Shown: positions 35,583 to 42,507 of the stretch, in pieces
How positions within the stretch are numbered: the stretch's first letter is position 1
Layout of the letters: each line of letters starts with the position of its first letter
Assembly: GCA_902779745.1 (NCBI GenBank)
Contig: CACZCT010000005.1
Span: 1-53,813 of the forward strand
Source: an uncultured Prevotellaceae bacterium
GTDB lineage: Bacteria > Bacteroidota > Bacteroidia > Bacteroidales > Bacteroidaceae
DNA: 53,813 nucleotides
Direction of reading: 5' to 3'
The notes under the pieces: generated by a model
What the model saw: only the letters and a program-made list of their open reading frames with translations
The model's database searches: none
Told to the model about the DNA's origin: nothing
Position numbers and translations under genes: made by a program

Positions 35583-36056
35583 ATGAGTCAGAAGTTCATC
35601 AAGTCAGTCAACAACAACAACCGTTCTTCCGCCTTCGGCAAGTGCTTCGCTACCGCCATCTACGACAAGACATTCATCGAGACCAAGCAACTGGCGGAGT
35701 TCATCCAGACACAGGCAAGTGTCAAGCGCTCCGACATCATCGCAGTACTCGACGAACTGGGCGCAGCCATGAAACACTTCTTCGAACTGGGACAGAAGGT
35801 AAAACTGGAGGGCATCGGCATCTTCAAGGTCGGCTTCTCGAGTATCGGAGTCGAAGACCCCGACGACTGCGGGGCACAGAACATCACCACCCGAAGGATC
35901 ATCTTCACCCCGGAGACCGTACGGGTGGTGACGGGCTATGAGCGACGCGCCAACGGCACGGTCAAGCAGAAGTTCGCCATCGCCAAGCAACTCGTCAAGG
36001 ACGTGGTCTTCGAGGAGGCGCATGTAAACGCAGGAGCGCGAGAGAGTGGAGAATAA
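35583..36056 (+). CDS. HU-related DNA-binding protein, long form
   Basis: A 157-residue member of the Bacteroidetes HU/IHF-like family (histone-like proteins related to HU). The N-terminal region SSAFGKCFATAIYDKTFIETKQLAEFIQTQASVKRSDIIAVLDEL is the helical dimer part. GQKVKLEGIGIFKVGF is the beta-arm approach, then NITTRRIIFTPETVRVV, and a 35-residue basic tail ends the protein. Canonical HU is about 90 residues, so N- and C-terminal extensions are present. Proteins of this type commonly precede a smalltalk peptide, as here (19 bases on). It probably bends or packages DNA; local targets such as the repeat-rich region upstream are a guess. Confidence 0.88.
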   Translation: MSQKFIKSVNNNNRSSAFGKCFATAIYDKTFIETKQLAEFIQTQASVKRSDIIAVLDELGAAMKHFFELGQKVKLEGIGIFKVGFSSIGVEDPDDCGAQNITTRRIIFTPETVRVVTGYERRANGTVKQKFAIAKQLVKDVVFEEAHVNAGARESGE

Positions 36057-36075
36057 TCATCAAAATGAAGTGAAA

Positions 36076-36177
36076 ATGATGAAGAAGGAAACTTGGAAAA
36101 TGGTGATTCAGCTCGTCGTGAGCATCCTCACCGCAGTGGCTACCACTCTCGGAGTGACAAGTTGTATGGCACTCTAA
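36076..36177 (+). CDS. Smalltalk-type small membrane peptide, 33 residues
   Basis: Tiny gene starting at tandem ATG codons (36076 and 36079). The product begins M-M-K-K-E-T-W-K-M and has one hydrophobic span (about 9-28: VIQLVVSILTAVATTLGV). It ends T-S-C-M-A-L, with a Cys in a lipobox-like or signal-peptidase-like position. I recognise it as the 'smalltalk protein' found next to HU-like genes in Bacteroidales; its function is unknown. It is probably co-transcribed with the HU-like gene and is followed after 5 bases by a strong terminator. The usual third partner, an amidase, is absent here. Confidence 0.85.
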   Translation: MMKKETWKMVIQLVVSILTAVATTLGVTSCMAL

Positions 36178-36182
36178 CCAGC

Positions 36183-36216
36183 ATCCACAGGAACTACCCG
36201 GTTCCTGTGGATTTTT
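36183..36216 (+). terminator. Intrinsic terminator after smalltalk
   Basis: ATCCACAGGAAC (36183-36194) pairs perfectly with GTTCCTGTGGAT (36201-36212) over a 6-base loop, followed by TTTT. It closes the HU-smalltalk transcript. Confidence 0.92.
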
Positions 36217-36308
36217 CGTATATATTCGCGTCTAGCGCATTTATTTGTGTTAAGTAGCGTGAAAAGAGAGGGGTATTTCGATAGAATAGTATAAATTGTA
36301 TATTATTC

Positions 36309-36339
36309 TTTGTTAGAAAGACTATTTGTCGTATCTTTG
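36309..36339 (+). promoter_or_regulatory. Strong promoter ahead of the structured RNA
   Basis: TTTG at 36309-36312, 19-base spacer, TATCTTTG at 36332-36339: a near-ideal Bacteroidetes promoter. The predicted start near 36346 leaves a leader of about 220 bases before the next gene at 36569, which contains the folded element. Confidence 0.8.
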
Positions 36340-36382
36340 CAAACGGAAAATAACTTTTGTGGAAGAGCCGTAGTTTTTGTTT

Positions 36383-36496
36383 CCATCGAACTGCAATATC
36401 AATGAAACTCCAAAACGAAGGCTACCAGCTCACTCCCCTTATAGGGGCGTGGGCATTGGTGGTATCAGCAAGGAGTAGGAATTGCAGCCTCGATGG
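36383..36496 (+). ncRNA. Candidate structured RNA (leader element or small RNA)
   Basis: Four nested helices can be drawn by eye. P1: CCATCGA-a-CTGCAAT (36383-36397) with ATTGCAG-cc-TCGATGG (36481-36496), 14 pairs. P2: CTCC (36408) with GGAG (36472). P3: TACCA (36423) with TGGTA (36460). P4: GCTCACTCCCCT (36428-36439) with AGGGGCGTGGGC (36443-36454), one mismatch, loop TAT. Unpaired A-rich joints separate them. Transcribed from the promoter at 36309-36339. A further 6-base pairing, TTGGTA (36500) with TACCAA (36550), could mask the approach to the next start codon. No known riboswitch class was recognised. Confidence 0.65.
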
Positions 36497-36568
36497 TTGT
36501 TGGTATCTAAAGTGCTTGCGCCTCTTCTTCATAATAATGTACTATTTATTACCAATATGATCTAAAAT

Positions 36569-37045
36569 ATGGAATTTGAAATCCCAGAATTGTTCATGGC
36601 TCTTATGAAGGAGAGCATGACGAAAAAGAGTGGAAGTGAGATTACTATCAACGCTTTTTTCCACACCACAAACAACGCCCCTGTCAATATATTCTTAAAA
36701 CAGGGGTATACAAAGAGTCAACCATTCGAAGAGGCTGATGCCAAAGAAATCCTAGAGAAGGAATTGCCCGAAATCTTGCAGACCGACCCAGCCCGGCATC
36801 TTCTGCAAAAGTTGATTGATGCCGGCATGTTGGATGAGGAGTGGCAGCCTGTCAATCTCACCAAACCAGAACAGGCCATTTTGGCAAAGGTCGTATGCGA
36901 ACGCCTGGCCATCAAAGAGGTATGGCAGGTATTCAGTAAGCTATGGAATATTCCTGCTGAAACATTCCGCTCGTACTTCAACCGGGCAATGGATCAAAGA
37001 AAGAGCTTAGAATTTCAAGAAAGACTGAAAAACATATTGAACTGA
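36569..37045 (+). CDS. Unknown protein with possible C-terminal helical DNA/RNA-binding region
   Basis: A 158-residue cytoplasmic protein with no signal or membrane segment. The N-terminal third is acidic and of unclear fold. The C-terminal half reads LLQKLIDAGMLDEEWQPVNLTKPEQAILAKVVCERLAIKEVWQ, then FSKLWNIPAETFRSYFNRAM and an amphipathic tail. The spacing of tryptophans and basic residues looks like a helix-turn-helix domain shared by several uncharacterised Bacteroides mobile-element proteins; I cannot name the family. It is expressed behind the structured leader at 36383-36496 and closed by a strong terminator, so it forms a one-gene unit. Confidence 0.75.
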   Translation: MEFEIPELFMALMKESMTKKSGSEITINAFFHTTNNAPVNIFLKQGYTKSQPFEEADAKEILEKELPEILQTDPARHLLQKLIDAGMLDEEWQPVNLTKPEQAILAKVVCERLAIKEVWQVFSKLWNIPAETFRSYFNRAMDQRKSLEFQERLKNILN

Positions 37046-37063
37046 CAATCAATACTTTCCATC

Positions 37064-37115
37064 AGACCGTACTCACTACGCGTAGGCACTACGTAGGCAG
37101 TACGGTCTTTTTTTT
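37064..37115 (+). terminator. Terminator with inner palindromes
   Basis: AGACCGTACT (37064-37073) pairs with AGTACGGTCT (37099-37108) and runs into eight or nine T's. The 25-base loop contains two small palindromes (CTACGCGTAG and CTACGTAG), giving a three-way-branched structure. Confidence 0.9.
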
Positions 37116-37120
37116 GTCCT

Positions 37121-37128
37121 TACCTTTG
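37121..37128 (+). promoter_or_regulatory. -7 promoter box before the DUF3987 gene
   Basis: TACCTTTG fits TAnnTTTG, just beyond the terminator; no -33 partner is clear. It implies a leader of about 140 bases, which includes a G/C-rich stretch with the palindrome CTCGCGAG. Confidence 0.5.
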
Positions 37129-37273
37129 CCACCGCAAACAAGTAACATTATTATTAACCCGAGTGAAGTGAGTGACGGGAGGCTCGCGAGTGAAAAGGTA
37201 CCAATTCAGCACTTCTTCCTCACAAAACTCAAAACAACATGCAAAAGTTAATCAAAAGAAAGGAGGACACGTT

Positions 37274-39553
37274 ATGGTAAGACTGATTGCCATGCATGGG
37301 GCACAACGTCCCAACAGGGGTCTGGTGTTCCAGAAAACACTTGAGGACTATGACGCACTGATCCGTGAACAATGGCTGAAGGATTTGGTAGAGCGTATCC
37401 GCAAGGGTGATGAGGAGGCCAAGATGGAACTGCCGTTCCGATGTCCTCACTACACCGAGTTCAAAGAAAACAAACGGCGACAGGAGAGTATCATCCCAGA
37501 GGTCTTCACTTTCCAGACATGTATTGACATCGATGATGCTTCCTATGTTGAGGATGCCATCAAGGCAGCGAAGGAGTTGAACGGTAAGGATAGGATCTGG
37601 AAAGGGATGCTGCTGCACATGGACTACTCTGCCCGTAAGAAACTCCACATCGACGTGCGGATGCCAATAGGCATGACGATAGAGGAGACACAACGTGCCT
37701 ATTGTGAAGCCATCGGTGTACCTTTCGACGAGAGTTGCATCACACCGGAAAGATTCATCTATATCACAGATGAAGATTCTGAAATCTACCGTTCTGAACA
37801 TTGGTATGAAGTGCTTTCGGAAGAGGAACTAAAGGTGCGCCATGAGGCATTTGCAAAGCGTGGACTGAGTATCGATGGAAGGAACCAGAAGGATGTGTAT
37901 CAATGTAATAATGTAAAAATGATACAATGTAATAATGGAAAGGCGATGGATGATGTAAGAGTTCAGACATCATACAAGGGCATCCCATATTCCTCTATCA
38001 TCGACGAGTATTGGCAGAGAACGGGTGGGGTCCCTGTGGATGGTGAGCGTAATGTGAGGTTGCATAAACTCGCTGTGAATCTCCGTGCCATCTGTGAAAA
38101 CGAGCCGGAACGGCTGTTGGAGGTCATTCCCCGGCTGGGACTCTCTGAATCGGAAGTGCGTTCTGTGGTGGAGTCGGCTTGCAAGGAGAATCCGAAAGGA
38201 TTTACCTCTGTACTGACGCAGATAGTCAACGACCTGCAAGAGTCCCACCTCTCTGTAGGAGAGGACTCGGGGGTAAGGCTCCCTCCCCCTCTGCCTTCCC
38301 GTCTTCCGAAACTCGTCCAGATACTGGTGTCGCGCACCCCGGACATCTACAAGCCTGCCGTGGCACATGCGGTATTTCCCTCGTTGGCAACCCATCTCTA
38401 CAAAGTGCGCTTCCGCTACATCGACAACGTGCTGCATGAGGCCACGCTGATGAACGTGCTGATGGCGGGCACGGGTGCCGGCAAGGACTGTATCTCACAG
38501 CCTATCGACTTCATCATGGCAGACATCCGCAGGAGGGACGAGGAGAACCTGAAGAGAGAGAGGAAGTGGAAGCAGGAGAATGCCTGCAAGGGTGCTAACA
38601 AGGACAAGAAGCAGCGACCGGAAGGACTCATCATACAGGAGATTGACGCAGACATGACCAATCCTGCTTTCGTGACCCGTATGTCAGAAGCCGACGAGCA
38701 TTTCCTCTATGCGAAACTGAACGAGATAGAACTGTTTGACGCCCTCCAGGGATCGGGAAAGAACAACCAGCAATTCCAGATCATGTGCCTTGCCTTCGAC
38801 CCAGGCAACCGCTATGGACAGACACGTGTGGGTGCGCAGTCGGTGACGGAGAGGGTCTGTATCCGCTTCAACTGGAATGCATCGACCACCATCAGGAAGG
38901 GGCTGCAGTATTTCCGTAACGTGCTGACGGACGGTCCTATCAGTCGTATCAACTTCTGTACGATACCAGAACGGGAGATCGGGGCAGAGATACCTGTATA
39001 CGGCACCTATGACACCGCCTTTGAGGACGAGCTCCGCCCCTATATCGAAAGGCTGTGCAGGGCTAGGGGCGAGATCGCCTGTCCGCAGGCCTTCAGACTG
39101 GCCCGCCAGACAATGGAGGAGAATGCGGAGTTCTCACGCCTGAGCCAGTCGAGGGTCTATGAAAACCTCTCCTTCCGTGCCAATATCATCGCATGGCTGA
39201 AAGGCTGCCTCCTCTATGTCGCCAACGACTGTAAGTGGGACAAGGCCATCGAAAACTTCGTACGCTGGTCACTGCAGTACGACCTGTGGTGCAAGATGCG
39301 GTTTTTCGGGGAAGCCATAGAAAATGCAGATACTGTGGAGGAGAGGGTGAAGCCCGGTCCCCGTAACCTGCTGGAACTCCTGCCCGACGAGTTCACCCTG
39401 CAGGATGCCGTCAATGTGAGACGAAAGCAGGGCATTCCCTCCAAAGGTGTGCGTAAGATGGTGAACATGTGGACCTACCGGGGGTATATCCAACCGCAGG
39501 ACGGTAACGGTAACAGTAACAGATACATCAAACTGAAAACCACTAAGAAGTGA
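37274..39553 (+). CDS. VirE N-terminal / DUF3987 P-loop protein
   Basis: A 759-residue protein of the Bacteroidetes BT4734-like (VirE-N) plus DUF3987 type. Residues 1-185 hold the BT4734-like domain (FTFQTCIDIDD, KKLHIDVRMPIGMT, RFIYITDE). The DUF3987 region has a Walker A, AGTGAGKD (about 397-404), and the FNWNASTTIRKG and GPISRINFCTIPE blocks. The C-terminus (DEFTLQDAVNVRR to YRGYIQP) resembles a winged helix. The family occurs in phages and plasmids with primase or helicase-like relatives; its activity is unproven. Start 37274 is chosen for AGGAGG at 37261-37266, a rare strong Shine-Dalgarno in this phylum. Three repeat-derived stretches interrupt it. Confidence 0.85.
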   Translation: MVRLIAMHGAQRPNRGLVFQKTLEDYDALIREQWLKDLVERIRKGDEEAKMELPFRCPHYTEFKENKRRQESIIPEVFTFQTCIDIDDASYVEDAIKAAKELNGKDRIWKGMLLHMDYSARKKLHIDVRMPIGMTIEETQRAYCEAIGVPFDESCITPERFIYITDEDSEIYRSEHWYEVLSEEELKVRHEAFAKRGLSIDGRNQKDVYQCNNVKMIQCNNGKAMDDVRVQTSYKGIPYSSIIDEYWQRTGGVPVDGERNVRLHKLAVNLRAICENEPERLLEVIPRLGLSESEVRSVVESACKENPKGFTSVLTQIVNDLQESHLSVGEDSGVRLPPPLPSRLPKLVQILVSRTPDIYKPAVAHAVFPSLATHLYKVRFRYIDNVLHEATLMNVLMAGTGAGKDCISQPIDFIMADIRRRDEENLKRERKWKQENACKGANKDKKQRPEGLIIQEIDADMTNPAFVTRMSEADEHFLYAKLNEIELFDALQGSGKNNQQFQIMCLAFDPGNRYGQTRVGAQSVTERVCIRFNWNASTTIRKGLQYFRNVLTDGPISRINFCTIPEREIGAEIPVYGTYDTAFEDELRPYIERLCRARGEIACPQAFRLARQTMEENAEFSRLSQSRVYENLSFRANIIAWLKGCLLYVANDCKWDKAIENFVRWSLQYDLWCKMRFFGEAIENADTVEERVKPGPRNLLELLPDEFTLQDAVNVRRKQGIPSKGVRKMVNMWTYRGYIQPQDGNGNSNRYIKLKTTKK
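37901..37937. repeat. 13-base direct repeat inside the DUF3987 gene
   Basis: CAATGTAATAATG occurs at 37901-37913 and 37925-37937, 24 bases apart and in frame, giving Q-C-N-N twice in the hinge between the VirE-N part and the rest. Base composition is more A/T-rich than the flanking code. Confidence 0.85.
38247..38289. repeat. Double-hairpin insert in the DUF3987 gene
   Basis: CCTCTC (38248) pairs with GAGAGG (38259), and GGGGG (38269) with CCCCC (38285). The in-frame product is a proline-rich linker (VRLPPPLPSRLP). The CTCTCTGTAGGAGAGG type sequence resembles a dispersed repeat I associate with Bacteroidetes genomes; unverified. Confidence 0.65.
39501..39525. repeat. 25-base copy of the intergenic hexamer array in a gene end
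   Basis: Bases 39501-39525 are identical to 35074-35098 (25 of 25), GGTAAC/GGTAAC/AGTAAC units. Here they encode D-G-N-G-N-S-N-R near the C-terminus of the DUF3987 protein. The two direct copies bracket the HU-to-DUF3987 block. Confidence 0.95.
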
Positions 39554-39558
39554 GCATC

Positions 39559-40005
39559 ATGGAACTGTTGTTAGAAAGGATCCGCAAAGAGAGGGAATAT
39601 ACCGTCGGACGACTGAGTCTGTTGAAAAGGACGGATAACGGGACGATGCAGCAGGTGCAGAAGACATATATCTGCGACACGCTAGAATCCCCCTGGCGCG
39701 ATGTCGGGAACGGTGACAATTACCGGTTCCACGACACAGCAGTGCTGGCAGGACGCTATCCGGTGGTCATCAACCGCCACCCGGAAAACGGTCAGTGGCT
39801 GCCGATGCTGGTCGGCGTTCCGAAATGCCGTCGTGCCTTCCTCCCGGAGGGATCGGCAGCCAGAGAGACCCGGGGAGACATCCTCACAGGTTATCTGGAC
39901 AAGGACGACCGCCTGACAGACTCGAAGTTCTTCACACGACTCATCAAGGATGCCGTCTCACGCACCCTACGACAAGACATTCCCGTATTTATAACCGTAA
40001 AATAA
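39559..40005 (+). CDS. DUF5675-like protein
   Basis: A 148-residue cytoplasmic protein that I match to DUF5675 by the order of its blocks: YTVGRLSLL, KTYICDTLESPWRDV, AGRYPVVINRHPENG, LPMLVGVP and GDILTGY. The family is common in Bacteroidetes and phage-related loci beside lysis or HU-type genes; its activity is not established, though an L,D-transpeptidase-like or peptidase fold has been suspected for similar proteins. The upstream gene's TGA overlaps a GTG at 39550; ATG 39559 is taken as start. The P5-like gene follows 8 bases later. Confidence 0.75.
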   Translation: MELLLERIRKEREYTVGRLSLLKRTDNGTMQQVQKTYICDTLESPWRDVGNGDNYRFHDTAVLAGRYPVVINRHPENGQWLPMLVGVPKCRRAFLPEGSAARETRGDILTGYLDKDDRLTDSKFFTRLIKDAVSRTLRQDIPVFITVK

Positions 40006-40013
40006 ACAAAAAA

Positions 40014-40445
40014 ATGAAAATAGTAAGAGGCTTGCGGAACAATAATCCGCTGAATATCATCAAAAGTAACACCATCTGGCTAGGCCAGACCAACTGTACC
40101 TCAGAGTCCACGTTCTGTACGTTCTCCTCCATGCAGTACGGATTCCGTGCAGCACTGAAACTCCTCAAGAACTACTACTGTGTGCATCACCTGAGAACCA
40201 TCCGTGACATCGTCAGCCGCTGGGCACCAGAGACGGAGAACAAGACGGAGGCGTATATCCGACAGGTATGCAGGATGACCATGACCGGTGACGACACCCC
40301 GCTGCCCCCCATGAAGGAGGAGACCAGAGGCGTCTGGATCAACATCGTCATGGCGATGGCTACGGTAGAGTGCGGTCTGACGAAAGAGCAGCGTGAGGAA
40401 CTCTATCCAGAAGCCTGCAAGGGCTGGGCATGCCTGATAGGATAG
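40014..40445 (+). CDS. Phage-type P5-like protein (RGLRNNNPLNI)
   Basis: A 143-residue protein beginning MKIVRGLRNNNPLNI. This R-G-x-R-N-N-N-P-x-N-I motif is shared by phage proteins annotated 'structural protein P5' and by some phage peptidoglycan-active proteins. Then come FSSMQYGFRAALKLLKNYY, TIRDIVSRWAPETENKTEAYI and CGLTKEQREELYPEA, all typical of that group. Domain logic suggests a lysozyme-like or virion-associated role, but no catalytic residue can be assigned. No capsid or tail genes are near. It lies 8 bases after the DUF5675-like gene and ends before two hairpins. Confidence 0.75.
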   Translation: MKIVRGLRNNNPLNIIKSNTIWLGQTNCTSESTFCTFSSMQYGFRAALKLLKNYYCVHHLRTIRDIVSRWAPETENKTEAYIRQVCRMTMTGDDTPLPPMKEETRGVWINIVMAMATVECGLTKEQREELYPEACKGWACLIG

Positions 40446-40467
40446 CCCCCTCCATGACGATTGTTTT

Positions 40468-40505
40468 ATTCAAGTTTCGCAAGTCTTAATTTGCGAAACT
40501 TGAAT
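40468..40505. terminator. Perfect 15-base-pair hairpin after the P5-like gene
   Basis: ATTCAAGTTTCGCAA (40468-40482) pairs exactly with 40491-40505 over an 8-base loop, 22 bases after the stop. The following T-run is short. Confidence 0.8.
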
Positions 40506-40551
40506 TCTTTATTGCTCATCTTCCCCTTTCAGTTCCCGTCCCCTGGGTATC

Positions 40552-40580
40552 AAAAAAGTCCAAATAAATTTGGCTTTTTT
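40552..40580. terminator. Bidirectional A/T-flanked terminator overlapping the dxs -33 box
   Basis: AAAAAAG-t-CCAAAT (40552-40565) pairs with ATTTGG-CTTTTTT (40568-40580) over a 2-base loop. The TTTG of its right arm is also the -33 box of the dxs promoter. Confidence 0.8.
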
Positions 40581-40600
40581 CTCACTAATTCGTATCTTTG
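40569..40600 (+). promoter_or_regulatory. Promoter of the dxs-trkA-trkH-manA group
   Basis: TTTG at 40569-40572, 20-base spacer, TATCTTTG at 40593-40600: exact Bacteroidetes consensus, 23 bases before the dxs GTG. Confidence 0.85.
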
Positions 40601-40623
40601 CAGCAAATATATAAATTATAACG

Positions 40624-42507
40624 GTGGAATTACTTAATTACATCAAATATCCCGACGACTTGCGCAAGCTGTCGGTCGACCAACTTCCTGAACTTTGCCA
40701 AGAACTTCGCGAGGACATCGTGAAGGAACTCTCAGTGAACCCGGGACACCTCGCCTCCAGCCTGGGTGTCGTGGAACTGACCGTAGCACTGCACTATGTC
40801 TTCGACACACCTGACGACCGTATCGTATGGGACGTCGGGCACCAGGCCTACGGACACAAGATCCTGACAGGACGCAGGGAACAGTTCTGCACCAACAGGA
40901 AGTTAGGCGGAATCCGCCCCTTCCCCTCCCCTCTGGAGAGCGAATACGACACCTTTGCCTGCGGACATGCCAGCAACTCCATCTCCGCAGCACTGGGAAT
41001 GGCGGTGGCTGCCAAGAAGACCGGCAAGGAGAAGCGCCATGTGGTGGCTGTCATCGGTGACGGAGCACTGAGTGGCGGACTGGCCTTCGAGGGATTGAAC
41101 AACGTATCATCCTCGCCTAACGACCTACTGATTATTCTCAACGACAACAACATGTCCATTGACCGCTCCGTGGGCGGCATGAAGCAATACCTGCTGAACC
41201 TGAGTACCAACGAGACCTATAATGCCATTAAGTTCAAGGCCAACAACTGGTTACACAGGAAGGGACTGATGAGCGACGAACGTCAGAACGGACTCCAGCG
41301 ACTGGCCAATGCCTTGAAGAGCGCCATCTCCCATCAACAGAACATCTTCGACGGCATGAACATCCGCTATTTCGGTCCCTTCGACGGGCACGACATCAGA
41401 GAACTGGTACGCATCCTCCGTCAGATGAAGGATATGAAAGGACCGAAACTGTTACATCTGCATACGCAGAAGGGACACGGCTATGCCCCTGCGGAGAAAG
41501 ATGTCACCACCTGGCACGCCCCCGGCAAGTTCGACCCGGAGACGGGAGAGCGACTGGTGGACAAAGACCCTAACAAGCCCCAGAAATACCAGGATGTCTT
41601 CGGACATACCCTCTTGGAACTGGCGAAACAGAATCCCAAGATTGTGGGAGTCACCCCGGCAATGCCCTCGGGCTGTTCAATGAATATCATGATGAAGGAG
41701 ATGCCTGACAGAACCTTCGACGTAGGCATCGCCGAGGGTCATGCCGTCACCTTCTCCGGTGGCATGGCGAAAGACGGACTCATCCCCTTCTGTAATATCT
41801 ACAGTGCTTTCTCCCAGCGGGCCTTCGACAATATCATCCATGACGTCGCCCTGCTCAACCTGCACGTCGTCTTCTGTTTCGACCGTGCCGGTATCGTGGG
41901 AGAAGACGGTCCTACGCATCACGGTGCCTTCGACCTTGCCGCCCTTCGTCCGGTTCCCAATCTCACGATAGCCTCCCCGATGGACGAGCATGAACTCCGC
42001 CGCCTGATGTACACGGCACAACTGCCTGACAAGGGTCCCTTCGTCATCCGCTATCCGAGAGGCGGCGGTGTGTTACTCGACTGGCGCTGTCCCCTCGAGG
42101 AGATCAAGGTCGGTACCGGTCGTAAACTGCACAACGGCAACGATGTTGCCGTCCTCTCCATCGGTCCGATAGGTAATAATGTGACGGAGGCCATCCTTCA
42201 ACTCTCTACGCTCGACTCTCGACTGAGTGTCGCCCACTACGACATGCGCTTCCTGAAGCCCCTGGACGAAAAGATACTCGACGAGGTAGGACGCAAGTTC
42301 AAGCATGTCATCACCGTAGAGAACGGTGTCAAGAGCGGAGGTCTCGGATCTGCCGTCATGGAATGGATGAACGACCACGGCTATTCCCCCCGTATCACCC
42401 GGCTGGGCATGCCTGACGACCAGTTTGTCGAACACGGCACCGTGGAGGAATTACACAAAATTGTCGGACTAGACGCAGCAAGTATCAGAAAAATGATTGA
42501 GTCATGA
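40624..42507 (+). CDS. dxs: 1-Deoxy-D-xylulose-5-phosphate synthase
   Basis: First enzyme of the MEP isoprenoid pathway: condenses pyruvate and glyceraldehyde 3-phosphate using thiamine diphosphate. The 627-residue length is standard. Visible are the [15 protein letters not shown] start, [16 protein letters not shown], the ThDP/Mg motif [16 protein letters not shown] with NDNNMSI, and [16 protein letters not shown]. The initiation codon is GTG 24 bases after the promoter; no in-frame ATG is suitable. A heptamer array encodes L-S-T-L-D-S-R-L-S in the C-terminal domain. The stop overlaps trkA by 4 bases (ATGA), coupling isoprenoid and potassium genes in one transcript. Confidence 0.96.
   Translation: MELLNYIKYPDDLRKLSVDQLPELCQELREDIVKELSVNPGHLASSLGVVELTVALHYVFDTPDDRIVWDVGHQAYGHKILTGRREQFCTNRKLGGIRPFPSPLESEYDTFACGHASNSISAALGMAVAAKKTGKEKRHVVAVIGDGALSGGLAFEGLNNVSSSPNDLLIILNDNNMSIDRSVGGMKQYLLNLSTNETYNAIKFKANNWLHRKGLMSDERQNGLQRLANALKSAISHQQNIFDGMNIRYFGPFDGHDIRELVRILRQMKDMKGPKLLHLHTQKGHGYAPAEKDVTTWHAPGKFDPETGERLVDKDPNKPQKYQDVFGHTLLELAKQNPKIVGVTPAMPSGCSMNIMMKEMPDRTFDVGIAEGHAVTFSGGMAKDGLIPFCNIYSAFSQRAFDNIIHDVALLNLHVVFCFDRAGIVGEDGPTHHGAFDLAALRPVPNLTIASPMDEHELRRLMYTAQLPDKGPFVIRYPRGGGVLLDWRCPLEEIKVGTGRKLHNGNDVAVLSIGPIGNNVTEAILQLSTLDSRLSVAHYDMRFLKPLDEKILDEVGRKFKHVITVENGVKSGGLGSAVMEWMNDHGYSPRITRLGMPDDQFVEHGTVEELHKIVGLDAASIRKMIES
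42197..42224. repeat. In-frame heptamer array in dxs
   Basis: TTCAACT, CTCTACG, CTCGACT, CTCGACT encode about residues 525-534, between a helix and the strand before [10 protein letters not shown]. The peptide L-S-T-L-D-S-R-L-S closely resembles the heptamer-encoded L-S-T-L-N-A-Q-L-S of gcvPA. Confidence 0.8.

Noticed and set aside
36357..36510. Retron or diversity-generating element
   Set aside because: The folded RNA resembles such elements in size, but no reverse transcriptase is encoded in the window.
36357..36560. A 67-codon frame across the structured RNA
   Set aside because: Its sequence is constrained by base pairing, has no ribosome site and no protein motif.
35074..39525. Prophage or integrative element with att sites
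   Set aside because: Only a low-complexity direct repeat is present; there is no integrase, relaxase, capsid or portal gene and no tRNA target.
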